From: Laburnicola sp. R22_1
Lineage: Eukaryota > Ascomycota > Dothideomycetes > Pleosporales > Didymosphaeriaceae
Length of the DNA: 64,000 nucleotides
Assembly: GCA_014281115.1 (NCBI GenBank)
Contig: JACONQ010000004.1
Coordinates: forward strand, 1,550,001-1,614,000
Direction of reading: 5' to 3'
The notes beneath the pieces were generated by a model that did not search any database, was not told the origin of the DNA, and saw only the letters and a list, made by a program, of their open reading frames with translations. Both the position numbers and the translations under genes were made by a program. The stretch's first letter is position 1. Each line of letters starts with the position of its first letter. Below, piece after piece: positions 55,653 through 64,000 of this stretch.

Positions 55653-57668
55653 TTAAAACCAAACCCAATTACCGTTCCCTCCACGGGGAGCATTCGGTGC
55701 AAAGGCCCAGCCGCCCTCGCCCCAAGGCGCAACTCGAGGTGCCGCAGAGGACGGACGACGTGCGCGACGCCTCTTTGGATGTGTCTTAGGCATCACCGAC
55801 TTGTTACCGTGTGGTGGAGAGTGACTCTTAAGGCGGTTGCGTCGTAGTTGCGTACCTAAGGGAGTTGAAACCCTGTCACCAGATATGGAAGGTGCAGAAA
55901 TACGCGCTCGGCCTTCGCCAATGATGTCCAATAGATCACGCAGGTGGGACCGGAGATCAAAGTCTGCAGTCTTTGTATCTCGCAATTCTGGAGCGGTCGG
56001 CTTTGCAGGCTGGAGTCGTTGTTTTGGCCCCGTACTACTTGCCTTGATGTCGGGGGTCTTCGTCGCAGTGCGAGGACTAGTAGCTAGAGGGTGAGAACTC
56101 TCGTTGGTCTCTTTCACATAGGCCGCATATTTGCTGGAGTTAGTATGATTAGACGTTGAATGTGCATTGTGGATGTGTGGGTGCTCAGGGGAACTTGGTC
56201 TAACTGGCCGCTTGCCAGCCTTTTTGCTCCCGGGTAGGGGCTGCTGATAGCCATCAAGCGGGCTAGGAAGGTCGTTAGTCGCCCGCTGGCAACTGTTCAC
56301 CCAGGAAACGCGGTCGTTCTGATGCTTCTCAGAGGTAGTCACAGTATCTTTCTTCCGATCTTCAGAACTGCCTAGACCAGCAGTGGTTACTGTTTCCGCA
56401 GGAACGAGACGCCAGCTTCTCGGATTCTCGGTATTGATCTTGAGAGTGCCTTCTACGTAACCTCCAAACTCAGCCGGGGTCAGCGATTCCAGAAAGTCTT
56501 CCGGTGTCTCCAAGTCCGGCCCTTTGTCAGGAACCGATGGACTGTCGTAGGAATGGATGATTGGCGTTCCGGGAACCAGATGCCAACCTTGTTGGCGATT
56601 CCAGTCGAGTTTCGGACGATAATTAGGGACTTCATCGAATGTCTGATTGATTCTTGGGAGTCTCGCTTGCGTTTGAGGAGGAGGTGGGCTATTCGTCTTC
56701 GGTCGAGTGTTTCGCCTTCGCCGCTTTCTTTGAGACTTTGGCTTCGATTTAGGTTTCTCTGCCGTTCTGGAGGACGGCCCCTGGAAACTCCGAGCCTGAG
56801 ATGGAATTGACTGTTGCCCTCGAATTTGGCGTTCGGCTTTTGCGACATGGTTGAGGTAAGTAGACCACTCTTTTTCTGTAGCGTATCTCTGAGGTTCAGG
56901 CTGATTCTGAGTGCTCAAGCCTGCCCAAGGTTTCTCTAGTGACCATGGTAGCAGATCTTCATCCGCAAAATCCGCATTTTCGGGCTCGGAATACATGGGC
57001 TGGGCTTTAAACTGCTTGGCATATGGGTTTGAGACGCCTCTAAGTACTTGGTAGCTCATGCCGTCGGGGTCGGGCAAGACGTCGATGTAGCCATCTATAT
57101 AATCGTAGAGCAGGGGAGTATCCAGGTCTTCCACGCATTTCCAATAATAATCATATTTCGGGTTTATCATAGATGGATGGTAAATAACGTGAGCTATATC
57201 AGCCTTATAGATGGCGCCCCTTGGTGCTTGGGAAAGTCTCCTCCAAGAATGGGGCGTTGAAATTTCCATTTCTTTGTTGATCCATCTGAAAGCGTCGTTC
57301 TTCTCCTCTTGGGAGAAGTACGTCGATTTCTCCATTTCGTTAACGATTCGCATCAGGTTCGGTTCTGGGGTTGTGTGGCCTGATATTCGGATGCAATCGT
57401 AAACGTGCGAGAGTAAGCTCTTCCAATATGTTATGTGGGATTCGCCACTAGTATGGTAGTAAAGGTTGAGGTTACCCTCCAAGTGGCGGTACAATCGCTG
57501 AAGCTCGAGCGGCTCCAACAGATCGATATACCCTAACGGAACAGGGCATGCGAAGAAGAAGGTCCTTCCGGTAGGCATACTGCACGACTGAGCTGTAGGG
57601 TCGCGGAGTAGATTGACAACGTTGCCGTCACTAGGACGTAAGGCAAAGATTTGTGATCCAACCTCCAT
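55653..57668 (-). CDS. Hypothetical protein, 671 aa, likely nuclear
   Basis: A single open frame of 671 codons with no need for introns. Residues 1-250 look folded (for example 'GYIDLLEPLELQRLYRHLEG', 'ISTPHSWRRLSQAPRGAIYK', 'DYYWKCVEDLDTPLLYDYID'). Residues 250-670 are low-complexity, Pro/Ser/Thr-rich and hydrophilic, with strong basic clusters at ~304-324 (KPKSKPKSQRKRRRRNTRPK) and near 640 (HPKRRRARRP) that would serve as nuclear localisation signals. The last residues, Gly/Trp-rich (GEGGWAFAPNAPRGGNGNW), are odd. A phrase 'DWNRQQGWHLVPGTPIIHSY' near 355 and 'NPRSWRLVPAETVTT' near 425 are similar to each other and may be a short internal repeat. No known domain is recognised. It is bracketed by inverted copies of the dispersed ~65-base repeat. 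Confidence 0.7.
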   Translation of the reverse strand: MEVGSQIFALRPSDGNVVNLLRDPTAQSCSMPTGRTFFFACPVPLGYIDLLEPLELQRLYRHLEGNLNLYYHTSGESHITYWKSLLSHVYDCIRISGHTTPEPNLMRIVNEMEKSTYFSQEEKNDAFRWINKEMEISTPHSWRRLSQAPRGAIYKADIAHVIYHPSMINPKYDYYWKCVEDLDTPLLYDYIDGYIDVLPDPDGMSYQVLRGVSNPYAKQFKAQPMYSEPENADFADEDLLPWSLEKPWAGLSTQNQPEPQRYATEKEWSTYLNHVAKAERQIRGQQSIPSQARSFQGPSSRTAEKPKSKPKSQRKRRRRNTRPKTNSPPPPQTQARLPRINQTFDEVPNYRPKLDWNRQQGWHLVPGTPIIHSYDSPSVPDKGPDLETPEDFLESLTPAEFGGYVEGTLKINTENPRSWRLVPAETVTTAGLGSSEDRKKDTVTTSEKHQNDRVSWVNSCQRATNDLPSPLDGYQQPLPGSKKAGKRPVRPSSPEHPHIHNAHSTSNHTNSSKYAAYVKETNESSHPLATSPRTATKTPDIKASSTGPKQRLQPAKPTAPELRDTKTADFDLRSHLRDLLDIIGEGRARISAPSISGDRVSTPLGTQLRRNRLKSHSPPHGNKSVMPKTHPKRRRARRPSSAAPRVAPWGEGGWAFAPNAPRGGNGNWVWF

Positions 57669-58121
57669 GATAGCTACTAGGAAGATGAGTTGTGGAAGAG
57701 AGACTTTGTCGTTATTGAGTGTCGCGAGATTGAGTTGAGTGGCAATTTGAATACAAAGTGAGAACTCAGAGTTTTAGAGTTCTTATACCTGTAGCTGGTA
57801 GCTATAGGCGTTTACATTGGTCTTGAATGTTAGGTTGTGACGTTTTTGCCTTCGCGTTCCATGGGGGGCGTGACTTCCATAATAGAGATATAGACGGATT
57901 CGCTCTTATGTGGCACTGGTGCTGATTGCATGGTATTCGCTGTTCTAATTAGCTCACGACTTATACGGGTCTCATCACAGGCAGGTGAATATATTGTCCA
58001 AGTAGACGTATATCATACTCTACCACCTCGCGTAATTGCACAACAACCTTTGACCAACGCAGACGGAATGTGAATACGGAGGGCTACTTCCGTGTACGAT
58101 GGACGTGGAGTAGCCGTGATC

Positions 58122-58190
58122 GATACAGCTGTAGGACAAAAGTTTGAGTGTAGACTGTTAGCTTTCGCATCGCCTATCCTCTGTAACACA
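58122..58190 (-). repeat. Dispersed ~65-base repeat copy
   Basis: On the minus strand: TGTGTTACAGAGGATAGGCG, then ATGCGAAAGCTAACAGTCTA, then CACTCAAACTTTTGTCCTAC and AGCTGTATCG. This copy and those at 45444, 60251 and 61965 define the full family length. Confidence 0.7.
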
Positions 58191-58511
58191 AAGGACTTGG
58201 AGTTTTGTCTGCGATGAAGTTCTCGCAATGTGAATCGCGGAATAGAATGCGCTAGCTCGGTAACATAAGCGGGTCCGAGTCTTAAACCCGTTAGCAAATA
58301 TTACTTTTAATACAAATTAAACCGCTCATTACGACTAGGGTGTAATTTATCAACAATGTTGCCTTTGTAACAACTTGAACAAGATACTCTGCGCGCTTCG
58401 CATTCTTAACACGTGTCCCTGTTAAGCCATAGAATGTATCTATCTTTTACTTTACCTACGTAACACTGTATACCTGACTGGTGACCCAAAGTGTCCGTTT
58501 TCTTCCAGGTT

Positions 58512-58672
58512 TCGTTACCCACGGTGGTCCCTAGCCATCAACCAGACCAGGGAGCTTGACGATTGCATGTTTAACAATACATTAGGTATTCTTGCAGCTG
58601 CCCACCACGAAATACTCCAACATTTGAACTGTCAGTCTAGCAACTTCACGGAATTCAAACAAGACATGTGAG
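58512..58672 (+). pseudogene. Orphan exon-like segment of unknown family
   Basis: After a good acceptor (TTCTTCCAG at about 58511) a 160-base open stretch encodes 'FRYPRWSLAINQTRELDDCM', 'FNNTLGILAAAHHEILQHLN', 'CQSSNFTEFKQDM' and meets a consensus donor GTGAGT at about 58673. The composition and the matching splice signals look like a genuine internal exon. Neither flank offers a continuing frame, so it is probably the remnant of a lost gene. The family is not recognised. Confidence 0.35.
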
Positions 58673-59113
58673 TAGTATAACACTTCACTCTAGATGTCAG
58701 TTCGGATATGCTTCTTAAGAAGGGGAAATTCAAAGACGAAGGTTGCAAATAAGTGTTTGAATTCTTTGGACTCTTCACGATGTCTAGGCACATGGTCAAC
58801 TATTATTGGGAAGACTCTAACAGAGTGCATTCATTGGTATTATCGAAAAGCCGAACACTAACCAGGCTCAAACAGGCCTGCAAGGTTCGGTAGTTATAGT
58901 ACTATGATAGAAATCTGAGTACTATGTATTGCCCTAGGATAAGTACCTAGGTAATACTGAGGCTGACCGTACTTATACTTCTATCCAGAAGCTGTAGTTG
59001 AGTGGAGAAGGGCCCGCTGCGATTTGCTAGTGCTGTGGCCGCAATAGAGAAGTTGGTACTCGAATCCTTATTCCTCAATCATGATCATGGGAGCTTAGGC
59101 ACTTCTTTAGAGC

Positions 59114-59899
59114 CTAGCGATGCAAGTTTCGGGAATAGGACACCTTACGCGAAGTCCGCCCTGGCTCATACGAGTAGCCACACAGACGGTGCCACGTTAT
59201 ACCGGTAATCTTCTCCTCCGAATTTCGACCCGCTTCCACTTCATGCTCCCAGTACTCGAGCTCCCGATGGAGGCGGATTTGCGCGACCACAACAGGGACA
59301 GAAATGCCACGGTAAGTATCTCTTCGTGAGCATTGAATCGTCAGAGCGTCGGCCCACAGACGGCTGTCCATATCCGTGTACGTAGTGTTGTTATTGAGGA
59401 GCACTATTATACCCTGTTGGAGTAGTTCCCAAGTCGCGATGAGGAAGGGACCCAATTCCGCGGACTTCGGTGCGTCCGGCATATTCCCATTATCGGCGGC
59501 ACTATCCTCGTGGAATTTGATGGTGATGTGATCCACGTGGAGAGGGAGCAGGCGAAGCAGGGGCCGGGGCAGGTTGTGCTTATGGCCTCGGAAGAATGAG
59601 TTCGGGATTGAGACCACGATGTTCTTGGCCTCTTTCACGCTGCTCGGGATCGAAGTGACCAAGACCGAGTCGTAGATCTCAGCCCACTCCTTCTTCATAT
59701 CGTCGAGATATTTGATCATGTTTACCACTATCTCATGCTCCATCTCTTCTCGAATCTTGCTGCAGGAATACATCAAGCCCTTCCAATAGCAAATATGAGT
59801 GGAAAGCGGAGGTGAGATCTCATCGTAGATCTTCAAGCGAAGTTCGGCCGGAATGCCTAAGAGAGTGGCCTCCGCTGGCACGAGGGTGTTGTTGTTCAT
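59114..59899 (-). CDS. F-box-like family protein, 261 aa (tandem paralogue A)
   Basis: Uninterrupted frame of 261 codons. Residues ~13-27 read LLGIPAELRLKIYDEI, the F-box-like N-terminal motif. It then shares with the gene at 60344-61156 the order SPP-(x)-WKG-(x)-SC-(x)-EM-H-E-(x)-NM-(x)-YL-(x)-EW-(x)-IYD-(x)-IPNS-(F/Y)-F-R, so the two are tandem duplicates. It is more diverged in the C-terminal half and ends in a basic, Ser-rich tail (RTSRKVSYSRNLHR) unlike its sister. No signal peptide. A role in ubiquitin-ligase substrate choice is possible from the motif but unproven. Confidence 0.75.
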   Translation of the reverse strand: MNNNTLVPAEATLLGIPAELRLKIYDEISPPLSTHICYWKGLMYSCSKIREEMEHEIVVNMIKYLDDMKKEWAEIYDSVLVTSIPSSVKEAKNIVVSIPNSFFRGHKHNLPRPLLRLLPLHVDHITIKFHEDSAADNGNMPDAPKSAELGPFLIATWELLQQGIIVLLNNNTTYTDMDSRLWADALTIQCSRRDTYRGISVPVVVAQIRLHRELEYWEHEVEAGRNSEEKITGITWHRLCGYSYEPGRTSRKVSYSRNLHR

Positions 59900-60343
59900 A
59901 TCTGAGTCGGTTTGATTTGTGTCGGTCCCAACGGTGATATTGACCTGGGTTGAGTTGATCTGCAGGAATGTAGGGGGTGGGATAAGATTATGTCTGAGGT
60001 ACGAACATTATATACGAAGGGAGTTAAGAAAAATTGTGAATGCACCTTGGCTTGAACAATCAATATGCAGATAAGATCTACTAATGGCCATTGCGAACAG
60101 CCTTGGCAACTAGAGAACAATATGACCCTACTAACAATGTAAGGAGCCTAATTTCTGTCAGCACCCTTTGTTGTCCATCCACCACATGCCTGAACTCTAA
60201 TCGACTGACAATGTTGTAGTTCCTCACTTATCCCCAACGCGAATGCCAGGTATACAATTATAGGACAGAAGTTAAAATTAACTCGGCCTTTGTATTGCCT
60301 ATTTGGGGGTAACCTACAGCACCAAAACTTTTTTCCTTATACC
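59900..60343. other. Intergenic between tandem F-box-like paralogues
   Basis: Contains the promoter of paralogue A, the 3' end region of paralogue B and a dispersed ~65-base repeat copy (60251-60313, minus orientation, ending TTTGGGGGTAACC). No gene. Confidence 0.55.
60251..60313 (-). repeat. Dispersed ~65-base repeat copy
   Basis: On the minus strand: GGTTACCCCCAAATAGGCAA, TACAAAGGCCGAGTTAATTT, TAACTTCTGTCCTATAATTG. It ends about 30 bases from the stop of paralogue B. Confidence 0.65.
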
Positions 60344-61156
60344 CTATATCTTCCTTTGAAGATTCGCGAACTCCTTCGCTGCAACAGGTTTTACCTCATC
60401 CCAGAAGGCCTCCACCACCTGCCCGTACCAAGTATATTGCCGACGCGTCCATATAGCACCCGTCGCTGGCCCACAAGTATGATCTCTGATCAACTCCACA
60501 GTCCGATCGGGTGCCTTGTCCTGAGCGTAGTACGGTAAAATGAGATCCTCATCCGCAAATGCACCGCCCAGCGTCCCCCATTCGAAGGTCACCTTTTCGA
60601 TAGTCGTACCATCCGAGAGAAAACAATCGGTACCATCATCCAGCTTTACGAGTTTATCGGGCTTTGACGTGTTCAAAAAGTCCATTACATCTCTCATGAG
60701 ATCAGCGACAGAGTGTTCTGTAACCGGAACCGTCGTACGCGTCATCGTCTCGTCGTCCTCGTATCGTCCAATCGTGAGTTGCGAAATTTGTAGTCGAATG
60801 AGTGATGCGAAGGTCGCGGGGAAAGTCCTCGCAGCGGGGAATCGGGCTTCTCGAGCGCGAAAGTATGAGTTGGGGATTAGAACCGTGATCTTTTGTATCT
60901 CGGCAATGGTAGTTGGAGTTGTGATTCGTAGAGGTGTGTCGTAGATCCTCGTCCATTCGGCTTGGATCTGCTCCAAGTATCTGAACATGTTGCGGAGAAG
61001 CTCATGCTTCATCTCGTAATGGAGGTGTTTGCATGAGATGAGAACGCCTTTCCAATCCGCGGTGCGGGAGTCGATAGGAGGGGACATTTGCTCATAGATT
61101 TTCAGTCGCATTTCTGCTGGAAGGCCTTGTAGCGTTGGACCAGCTGCTCGGTACAT
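60344..61156 (-). CDS. F-box-like family protein, 270 aa (tandem paralogue B)
   Basis: Uninterrupted frame of 270 codons starting MYRAAGPTLQGLPAEMRLKI. The LQGLPAEMRLKIYEQMSPP block and the following WKGVLISC..EMKHELLRNMFRYLEQI..EWTRIYD..IPNSYFRARE parallel paralogue A residue for residue, with similar spacing, so they arose by tandem duplication. The C-terminal third ('TFEWGTLGGAFADEDLILPY', 'AIWTRRQYTWYGQVVEAFWD') is not shared. No membrane segments. Predicted intracellular. The F-box assignment comes from the N-terminal motif only. Confidence 0.75.
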   Translation of the reverse strand: MYRAAGPTLQGLPAEMRLKIYEQMSPPIDSRTADWKGVLISCKHLHYEMKHELLRNMFRYLEQIQAEWTRIYDTPLRITTPTTIAEIQKITVLIPNSYFRAREARFPAARTFPATFASLIRLQISQLTIGRYEDDETMTRTTVPVTEHSVADLMRDVMDFLNTSKPDKLVKLDDGTDCFLSDGTTIEKVTFEWGTLGGAFADEDLILPYYAQDKAPDRTVELIRDHTCGPATGAIWTRRQYTWYGQVVEAFWDEVKPVAAKEFANLQRKI

Positions 61157-62092
61157 TTTTTGAATGGCGTGGATTTGTGCTCCTCAGTTGTTCGCTCTTC
61201 GGTATGTATTGTGAATTGCCCGCGATGATGCTGTGTTTGTAGCTCTTTTATCCTTTCCTACAGTACCAGGGCAAAGGTCTGACTACTGCGTGTTAGCCCA
61301 GAATAGGAAATATAAAGGCAAAATATACTCCTAAATTCGTTCGATAGCTGTATAACCAGAACAGAGAGGGAAAAGGACAGGTGGGTGATCGAGGCGATTC
61401 TGAGCTATTGTAGCAAGGTAGTCGAGTGTTCCCTTAATGCCGATTTGCTGAAGATATCAAGCCACGCACTCTGACTTCTACCGTCTCTCCCGGAGGTCAG
61501 TCGGTGTTGGACCTTCTTATCGGTCTGGAATTCGAAACCCCGGAGAATTCTCAAATCTAATGGCACTGAAGAAGTGCAGCTGCGCGCCTTGAAAAAGTGG
61601 GCCAGGACAACGAAGCCTCTCATAAAAAAGATGAGCTCAAAGCTATTGGTATCGCATAATTACAACTTATCTAAAGAAAACCACTGCCGAATTGTGGTTG
61701 ACGATCCTCGGTGAACGATGTCGGACACTTGATACTTCCCGTCGAAGTGCCCGACAAAATGCCCGAGCTGAAAACCAACATACGCGCAGTCCCAAAAGAG
61801 CGATCAAACAGGACCAAATGAACTTGGGACGCTCCATGAGTGCGCACTGTGTACGGCCATTTTTTGGATCCAGCTCATCTATGTGAGGAGTGAATTGGGC
61901 ATAAGTCCATCTCTCCAGCGATTCACGTATAGCGAACGGTTATTGGTAGGAAGTAGACAGACACCGATACAGTGTAGGTTGTTAATTAATATAAGTTGGC
62001 TTTACGCAGCGTGGGATAACACGCACCACATGTGTTGTTTTAGTCTCACGACTCACGTCGCTAATTTACACGCAAGCTTGTATCTACCAGCA
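61157..62092. other. Intergenic, no supported gene
   Basis: Promoter side of paralogue B and 3' side of the glycoside hydrolase gene. Contains two dispersed-repeat copies, plus at 61291-61340 (TGTTAGCCCAGAATAGGAAA) and a diverged minus copy at 61965-62021. A minus frame of 72 codons at 61405-61623 has no supporting features. Confidence 0.55.
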
Positions 62093-64000
62093 TTAGCACC
62101 TTATTAAATAGCCACCAAACGCCACCGTCTGCTGTTTGACATTCCACCCATCAACTACAACCTTCACGCCTTCCCCACTTCCATACCCAACCTTTAATTC
62201 CAACTTCTCCTCCGGCCACAGCGTAACATAATTATCGCTCCATGTGACAGGAACCACGTCATCGCCTTTGCTGTCCACGAGGTTCAGCCTCACAAACACC
62301 GCTGGTACCTTTGATTTATTCTGCAGAGCGACCTTGGATCCACTTGTTTTGACGGACAAGTTTGCTGCAGGTAGGTCGTTGAGGGCTGTGAAGTCGGCAT
62401 ACTTAGACACAGGAGAATAAGTCCAATCTGATTTGTCGAAGTCGAGCGTGTCGGTCTGGGGCGTGAGCGCGTAGGTGTTCCGGGAGAGGACTTTGGATCC
62501 GTTCCTGAGGACAAGCTTTAGAAGGGCGACGTCTTTGATGCCGTCGGTGCCTTCCACTGCTGCGAGTTTTTTGCTCGAGTTGGGACTTGTCGTTGTCGAA
62601 GAAGTCGTTTTGCTAATCACTTTCCCATCCAGACCCAACAACTCAACACCCACTGTCCTCGGCCCTTCGCCAACCAGAGCGTGATTGATGATATAAAGAG
62701 ACTGTGTTTCATAGTCATAAGCAACATGCTCCAGGCGACTTCCGACTTTCGCGCCAAAGTACGAGCCTGCCGGATGCAAGTAGTAATCGAACAAATTCCA
62801 ATGTAGTGATGGCCACGCGTTGTTCAACATCCAGTAGATCAAGCCCGTGGCAGGCTTTTCTGCACTCCAATTTGCCGCATATGCTTCAAACTCCGCCCGC
62901 GTAGCTTCATAGTCCATCATTTGCGCTTTCAACAAGTAGTTTTCGAGGGAGGATGGAGCGCCATAGCGCGCCCACAGTGCCTCATTGTAGATCTTGCGTG
63001 TGTAGAAGGAAGATACAGATGTACTCATATGGTACAGGCCTTTGCTTGGCTCCTTCCAGAGGTCTTCCTGGTCGGATGGAGAGAGAAATTTGCGGAGGGA
63101 ATTGATTTCAGGTGTTCCCACACCGGCGCCCAATTCAGAACCAAACCCGAACGCTCCGCCATAACCGTCGGTTTCATTAGTATACCAGTAGTTCGGAGGT
63201 ACCCAGTCGTACGGCCCGACCATTTTCATGCCACTGTCACCTAGTAAGTCTGGGTAGCCTTTCTGGCTCGCAGACGCGATGATTGGCACGTCCCAGTCGA
63301 ACGCCTTCAACGCATCTACGTAGATCTTTACTGCGCGATCATCGGGCCAGAAATCAGAGCCAACCAAGAAAGCGAGTAGCGAGGGATGGTGCTGCATCGT
63401 TTCTGCCTCGTGGCGCATGGACACGTTCGCAATAGTATAATCGGCGTCCCGCCATTTTTCACCAGGGGAATCGTCATTATAAACCCATGCTTCCCACTTG
63501 TCGCAGCATTCCCAACCAGTCATGACCATGACGCCCATTTCATCTGCAAGTTCATATAGGCGGGGGTGCTCTTGTTTTCCTTCGAGACGCACGGTGTTCA
63601 AGCCCATATCAAGCACGTATTGGAACTGTGTGCGGAGTTTGGCCTCGTCGAAGCGTAGGAAGATGTCGGAAGTGTAGCCACCGCCGAGGACCTGGAAGGG
63701 GTGGCCATTGATAGAGAAGGTAGTGTAATTGTATGAGTTCAAAGAAGAGGTGACGGTGCGTATACCAAAACGCACTTTGGGTGTCGAATCCGAAATACGA
63801 GATCCCGTAGAGGCTGTACAGAATGTGCTATATAGCGGCTGGGCTCCCCACTGCTTCGGCCACCAAAGCTCCGGCTTTTCCACCTTGACATCCAAAGATA
63901 CTTTCTGCGACCGCTTCGCCTTTAACGTAAACGGCGCCACAGGACGACTCAGCTCTTTTCCCTTCGGATCTTGCACCGTGCAAACAACCTGTCCCTGGAC
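62093..64000 (-). CDS. Glycoside hydrolase family 2, exo-beta-D-glucosaminidase type (5' end outside window)
   Basis: The frame is open from the right edge to a stop at 62093, at least 635 codons, without introns; there is no start in the window. Order: end of a beta-sandwich ('VEKPELWWPKQWGAQPLY'), TIM barrel ('FSINGHPFQVLGGGYTSDIF', 'MGLNTVRLEGKQEHPRLYEL', 'ETMQHHPSLLAFLVGSDFWP'), the probable nucleophile region 'GFGSELGAGVGTPEINSL', 'LIYWMLNNAWPSLHWNLFDY', then C-terminal beta-sandwiches. This set matches exo-beta-D-glucosaminidases (CsxA/GlsA type), which release glucosamine from the non-reducing ends of chitosan oligosaccharides and are usually secreted. The catalytic acid region corresponds to the GSDFWPD block. 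The missing N-terminus should hold a signal peptide and the first sandwich domain. The reading frame looks intact. Confidence 0.88.
   Translation of the reverse strand, partial: VQGQVVCTVQDPKGKELSRPVAPFTLKAKRSQKVSLDVKVEKPELWWPKQWGAQPLYSTFCTASTGSRISDSTPKVRFGIRTVTSSLNSYNYTTFSINGHPFQVLGGGYTSDIFLRFDEAKLRTQFQYVLDMGLNTVRLEGKQEHPRLYELADEMGVMVMTGWECCDKWEAWVYNDDSPGEKWRDADYTIANVSMRHEAETMQHHPSLLAFLVGSDFWPDDRAVKIYVDALKAFDWDVPIIASASQKGYPDLLGDSGMKMVGPYDWVPPNYWYTNETDGYGGAFGFGSELGAGVGTPEINSLRKFLSPSDQEDLWKEPSKGLYHMSTSVSSFYTRKIYNEALWARYGAPSSLENYLLKAQMMDYEATRAEFEAYAANWSAEKPATGLIYWMLNNAWPSLHWNLFDYYLHPAGSYFGAKVGSRLEHVAYDYETQSLYIINHALVGEGPRTVGVELLGLDGKVISKTTSSTTTSPNSSKKLAAVEGTDGIKDVALLKLVLRNGSKVLSRNTYALTPQTDTLDFDKSDWTYSPVSKYADFTALNDLPAANLSVKTSGSKVALQNKSKVPAVFVRLNLVDSKGDDVVPVTWSDNYVTLWPEEKLELKVGYGSGEGVKVVVDGWNVKQQTVAFGGYLIRC

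Larger units (their letters stand above)
57669..59113. other. Intergenic with a fossil exon and a dispersed repeat
   Basis: Holds the promoter side of the 671-codon gene, a dispersed repeat copy (58122-58190) and a stretch that reads like a single coding exon (58512-58672), described separately. No complete gene. Confidence 0.5.

Overview
This is a filamentous ascomycete (Pezizomycotina) nuclear sequence, most likely from a Dothideomycete. The evidence is short GT-AG introns of about 50-55 bases with CTAAC-type branch sites, small families of leucine-rich 'LPAELR.KIY' F-box-like genes, CFEM-like and small secreted cysteine-rich proteins, and a strong repeat-induced point mutation (RIP) footprint. 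RIP shows as loss of CA/TG and CG, gain of TA, and former CAG/CAA/TGG codons read as TAG/TAA stops. The genus is not identified.

The window has two compartments. Bases 1 to about 39,800 are an AT-rich, RIP-ruined repeat block. It holds two near-full-length pogo/Fot1-like elements of one family (6396-8259 and 17841-19705), a third pogo-like element with milder damage (32448-34629), remnants of a fourth (about 36 kb), a Tc1/mariner transposase, a Ty3/gypsy retrotransposon (about 20.4-25.8 kb), MITEs, two solo LTRs with perfect 5-base target duplications, a ~300-base family in four copies, and several micro- and minisatellites. One GC-balanced island interrupts it (about 5050-5980). That island carries a single small gene for a 68-residue secreted six-cysteine protein, a candidate effector.

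From about 39,800 to 64,000 the base composition is balanced and genes reappear. A transition zone comes first: a ruined ankyrin-repeat gene, a broken reading frame of unknown kind, a 3'-truncated BED-finger hAT transposase, a second small secreted six-cysteine gene whose two introns I reconstructed (42254-42657), a tandem array, and an internally deleted pogo element split by a poly-A-type insertion. Ordinary genes follow: a CFEM-like single-pass membrane protein, a GT31-like glycosyltransferase with a C-terminal PAN/apple-like segment, an F-box-like gene behind three near-identical leader introns, two unrecognised proteins, a tandem pair of F-box-like paralogues, and the 3' part of a family 2 glycoside hydrolase (exo-beta-D-glucosaminidase type) running off the right edge. 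All annotated genes from 48.9 kb onward lie on the minus strand. A ~65-base dispersed repeat ending in TGTTACCCCAGG is scattered between the genes, and a 37-copy 9-base minisatellite has grown inside one copy.

No pathway joins these genes. The common theme is genome architecture: secreted-protein genes lie in or beside RIP-affected transposon territory, with conserved enzyme genes further inside. All functions are read from sequence only; no database search was possible.
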